Source of the DNA: JAVVHE01 sp032249695
GTDB lineage: Bacteria > Pseudomonadota > Alphaproteobacteria > Sphingomonadales > Sphingomonadaceae
Direction: 5' to 3'
Assembly: GCA_032249695.1 (NCBI GenBank)
Contig: JAVVHE010000017.1
Coordinates: forward strand, 1-56,167
Length of the DNA: 56,167 nt
The notes under the pieces were generated by a model that saw only the letters and a program-made list of their open reading frames with translations, was not told where the DNA came from and did not search any database. Each line of letters starts with the position of its first letter. Within the stretch, counting starts at the first letter, position 1. Of the stretch, positions 54,151 to 56,167 are shown one piece after another. Both the position numbers and the translations under genes were made by a program.

Positions 54151-54399
54151 ATGCGGCTGATCGTCACCAAGCTGCCGGGCAGGATGGGCCGGCTTGAGAT
54201 CGTCGGCGACGATCGCGGGCGGGTGGCGATCGATCGGCGGAAGCAGCGCATCGTCCCGCAAGACATGGGGCGTTTCCTCGTCGAGGAATCGATGCGCGGC
54301 GGCTTTCGTGATCGCACCGCGCACGGCGCCCCCGCCGGGTTCACCGTCGAGGCGGTGGCCGCCGCCGGCGGCAGTCTCGCAGGCGTCCACGGCCGCTAG
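54151..54399 (+). CDS. hypothetical protein between secB and murJ (82 residues)
   Basis: This small protein is not recognised. It starts MRLIVTKLPGRMGRLEIVGD and continues with a basic stretch (DRGRVAIDRRKQRIVPQDMG) and a helical FLVEESMRGGF. No signal peptide or membrane helix. It begins 18 bases after the secB stop, with GAGGA upstream, and ends seven bases before the murJ GTG, so it is probably part of one transcript with both. The tidy spacing is the main reason to accept it. Confidence 0.55.
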   Translation: MRLIVTKLPGRMGRLEIVGDDRGRVAIDRRKQRIVPQDMGRFLVEESMRGGFRDRTAHGAPAGFTVEAVAAAGGSLAGVHGR

Positions 54400-54406
54400 C
54401 GACCGG

Positions 54407-55972
54407 GTGAACCTCCTCCGCGCCACCGCCACGATCGGCGGCCTCACGCTCATCTCGCGCGTGCTCGGCTTCGTGCGCGATCAGCTGATGGCGAACGCGC
54501 TCGGCGCTTCGTTCGCGTCCGACGCATTTTTGGTCGCCTTCCGGCTGCCCAACCTGTTCCGATCATTGTTCGCAGAAGGCGCATTTTCCGCGGTCTTCGT
54601 GCCGATGTTCAGCCGCCGCGTCGGCGAGGCGGGCGGCGCGCTCGGGCCTGCGCGCGACTTTGCCGAGCAGGTGCTGGCGGTGCTGGCGCCGGTGCTGCTG
54701 GCGATGACCGCGCTGATGCTCGCCGCCTCCGGCCCGATCGTCTGGCTGATGACGGGCGGGTTCGAGGATGGCAGCCCCGAGAAGCTGCGCCTGACGACCG
54801 AGTTCACGCGAATCACCTTCCCCTATCTCGCGCTCATCAGCCTCGCCTCGCTGTTCGGCGGGATTCTGAACAGTCTCGGCCGTTTCTGGGTGAACGCCGC
54901 CGCGCCCATCATCCTCAACCTGTCGCTGATTGCGGGGCTGACGCTGTTCCGCTCGCCCGATCCGATCGCGACCGCGCGCGGCCAGGCGATCGCGGTGACG
55001 CTGGCGGGCATCCTGCAGTTCGGCTGGGTCGCGTGGGCCGCGGCGCGATCGGGCATGAAGCTGAAGCTGCGCCGCCCGCGGCTGACGTCCGAGGTGCGCG
55101 CGCTGCTGCTGGTGATCGGCCCGGCCGCGGTCGGTGCGGGGGCGACGCAGGTCAACCAGCTGATCTCGACGCTGCTTGCGGCGCGCTTCCTGACGCAAGG
55201 GTCGGTCAGCTATCTCTATTATGCCGACCGGCTGGCGCAGCTGCCGCTGGGGCTGGTCGGCATCGGTGTCGGCACCGCCATCCTGCCTGCGATCAGCCGC
55301 GCGCTCGGCGCGGGGGATGAAGCTGCCGCGCACCGCACCCAGAATCGCGCGATCGAGCTGGCGCTGCTGCTGACACTCCCCGCCACGGTCGCGCTGATCG
55401 TCTCGGCCGAGCCGCTGATCGCCGGGCTGCTGCGCCACGGCCAGTTCCGGCCGGAGGATGTGCGCCCCACCGCGCTCGCGATGGCTGCGACGGCCGTCGG
55501 GCTGCCGGCCTATGTGCTGGTGAAGGTGCTGACGCCCGGCTTCTACGCTCGATCAGACACCCGCACGCCAGTGCGGATCGCGCTGTCGGCCATCGCGGTC
55601 AACGTGGTGCTGAACCTGATCCTCGTCTGGCCGCTCGGCGCGGCGGGGCTGGCGCTGGCGAATGCGATCGCGGCCTGGATCAATGTCGCGCAGCTGTGGG
55701 CGCGGATGCGCCGCCGCGGCTGGCTCGCAGCCGACGCCCGCCTGACCCGCGCGCTGCCGCGCATGGCAGCCGCCGCGCTGGCGATGGGCGCGGTGCTGTT
55801 CGCGCTGAACGAGCCGCTCGGCCGCTACATGCTGGGTCCGCTCATCGAGCGAGCGGCGGCGCTGACCGCGCTGTGCGGCGCTGGCGCCGCGGCCTATTTC
55901 GGCGCCGCGGCGCTGCTGCGGGTGAGCGCGATGGCAGACCTCCGCGCCCGCCTCAGCCGCCGCCGCCAGTAG
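54407..55972 (+). CDS. murJ: lipid II flippase MurJ
   Basis: MurJ flips the peptidoglycan precursor lipid II across the inner membrane. The 521-residue protein has about 14 hydrophobic helices and opens VNLLRATATIGGLTLISRVL, then GFVRDQLMANALGAS, with the conserved Arg. It continues DAFLVAFRLPNLFRSLFAEG, near residue 40, and GSVSYLYYADRLAQLPLGLV near residue 265, all strongly characteristic. The start is GTG at 54407. It is the last gene of the secB group; the remaining 195 bases of the window show no gene. Confidence 0.96.
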   Translation: MNLLRATATIGGLTLISRVLGFVRDQLMANALGASFASDAFLVAFRLPNLFRSLFAEGAFSAVFVPMFSRRVGEAGGALGPARDFAEQVLAVLAPVLLAMTALMLAASGPIVWLMTGGFEDGSPEKLRLTTEFTRITFPYLALISLASLFGGILNSLGRFWVNAAAPIILNLSLIAGLTLFRSPDPIATARGQAIAVTLAGILQFGWVAWAAARSGMKLKLRRPRLTSEVRALLLVIGPAAVGAGATQVNQLISTLLAARFLTQGSVSYLYYADRLAQLPLGLVGIGVGTAILPAISRALGAGDEAAAHRTQNRAIELALLLTLPATVALIVSAEPLIAGLLRHGQFRPEDVRPTALAMAATAVGLPAYVLVKVLTPGFYARSDTRTPVRIALSAIAVNVVLNLILVWPLGAAGLALANAIAAWINVAQLWARMRRRGWLAADARLTRALPRMAAAALAMGAVLFALNEPLGRYMLGPLIERAAALTALCGAGAAAYFGAAALLRVSAMADLRARLSRRRQ

Positions 55973-56167
55973 CGACGGACAGGCGGTTGCCGTCTGGTGG
56001 CGAAACCGTCTCCATCGGTGGCCCGGCCGCCCGCCGACCCCCTCCCGGCGCACGCCCGGTCGCTTCGGAGTTCCGCCATCGAGCCCGGATTTCGCGACCC
56101 GGTGGCCTACGCGTGGCGGTGGAAGCAGACGACTGCGAACCGTTCTCCCCTGATATTCCGTGTTTTG

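Noticed and set aside
55973..56167. gene at the right edge
   Set aside because: No frame with protein-like content was seen in the last 195 bases.

Overview
The window is chromosomal DNA of very high G+C content. It most likely comes from a sphingomonad-like alphaproteobacterium. The supporting evidence is a GcrA-type cell-cycle regulator, a divergent secB/TimA pair followed by murJ, a lepB-rnc-era block, a PTS-Ntr enzyme I, a Lys/Met pentapeptide-repeat secreted protein, and many GTG starts with 4-base stop/start overlaps. I found no insertion sequence, prophage, CRISPR array or plasmid gene. The species assignment is inferred from gene content only.

Layout from left to right. 131-3424: a secreted S9 peptidase, divergent from a DUF3667 membrane protein. 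3472-12105: a tightly coupled minus-strand set of very large proteins of unknown function with several interruptions of the reading frame. These are an in-frame amber codon between the first two open reading frames, a nine-cytosine run four codons after the third start, and a second apparent frameshift near its 3' end. 12259-13885: recF and a stand-alone response-regulator receiver. 13913-15877: a secreted M61 peptidase. 15942-19301: a four-gene operon for oxidative (De Ley-Doudoroff) galactose catabolism, lacking the dehydratase. 19532-23851: an HNH nuclease, an unknown protein, a DUF885 peptidase-like protein and a Tat-signal aminotransferase.

23914-28625: rnr, coaD, a periplasmic cyclophilin and queA. 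28644-31527: an EamA exporter, tryptophan 2,3-dioxygenase and kynureninase, forming a tryptophan degradation operon. 31558-36610: a small conserved protein, a periplasmic glutathione peroxidase, aminopeptidase P and a secreted oligopeptidase-B-like enzyme. 36724-38488: a YbbN-type thioredoxin, a LON-domain protein and a Trm112 protein, overlapping in one operon. 38646-38720: tRNA-Gly(GCC). 38860-44976: MXKDX-repeat protein, flavin oxidoreductase, ptsP, an S10 carboxypeptidase-like protein and mutM. 45087-49323: gcrA, an ABC-2 permease without ATPase, lepB, a 0.4-kb spacer with a palindrome, rnc and era. 49334-51902: a secreted unknown protein, a 0.7-kb gene-poor stretch, a CitE-like lyase and the RNase P RNA. 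51911-55972: an FNT channel, TimA-like protein, secB, an 82-residue unknown protein and murJ.

Most of the window is housekeeping plus peptide and sugar scavenging; six separate peptidase families appear. The part that ordinary annotation does not explain is the 8.6-kb block at 3472-12105. It deserves the closest look, both as a possible undescribed protein system and for its switch-like or damaged reading frames.
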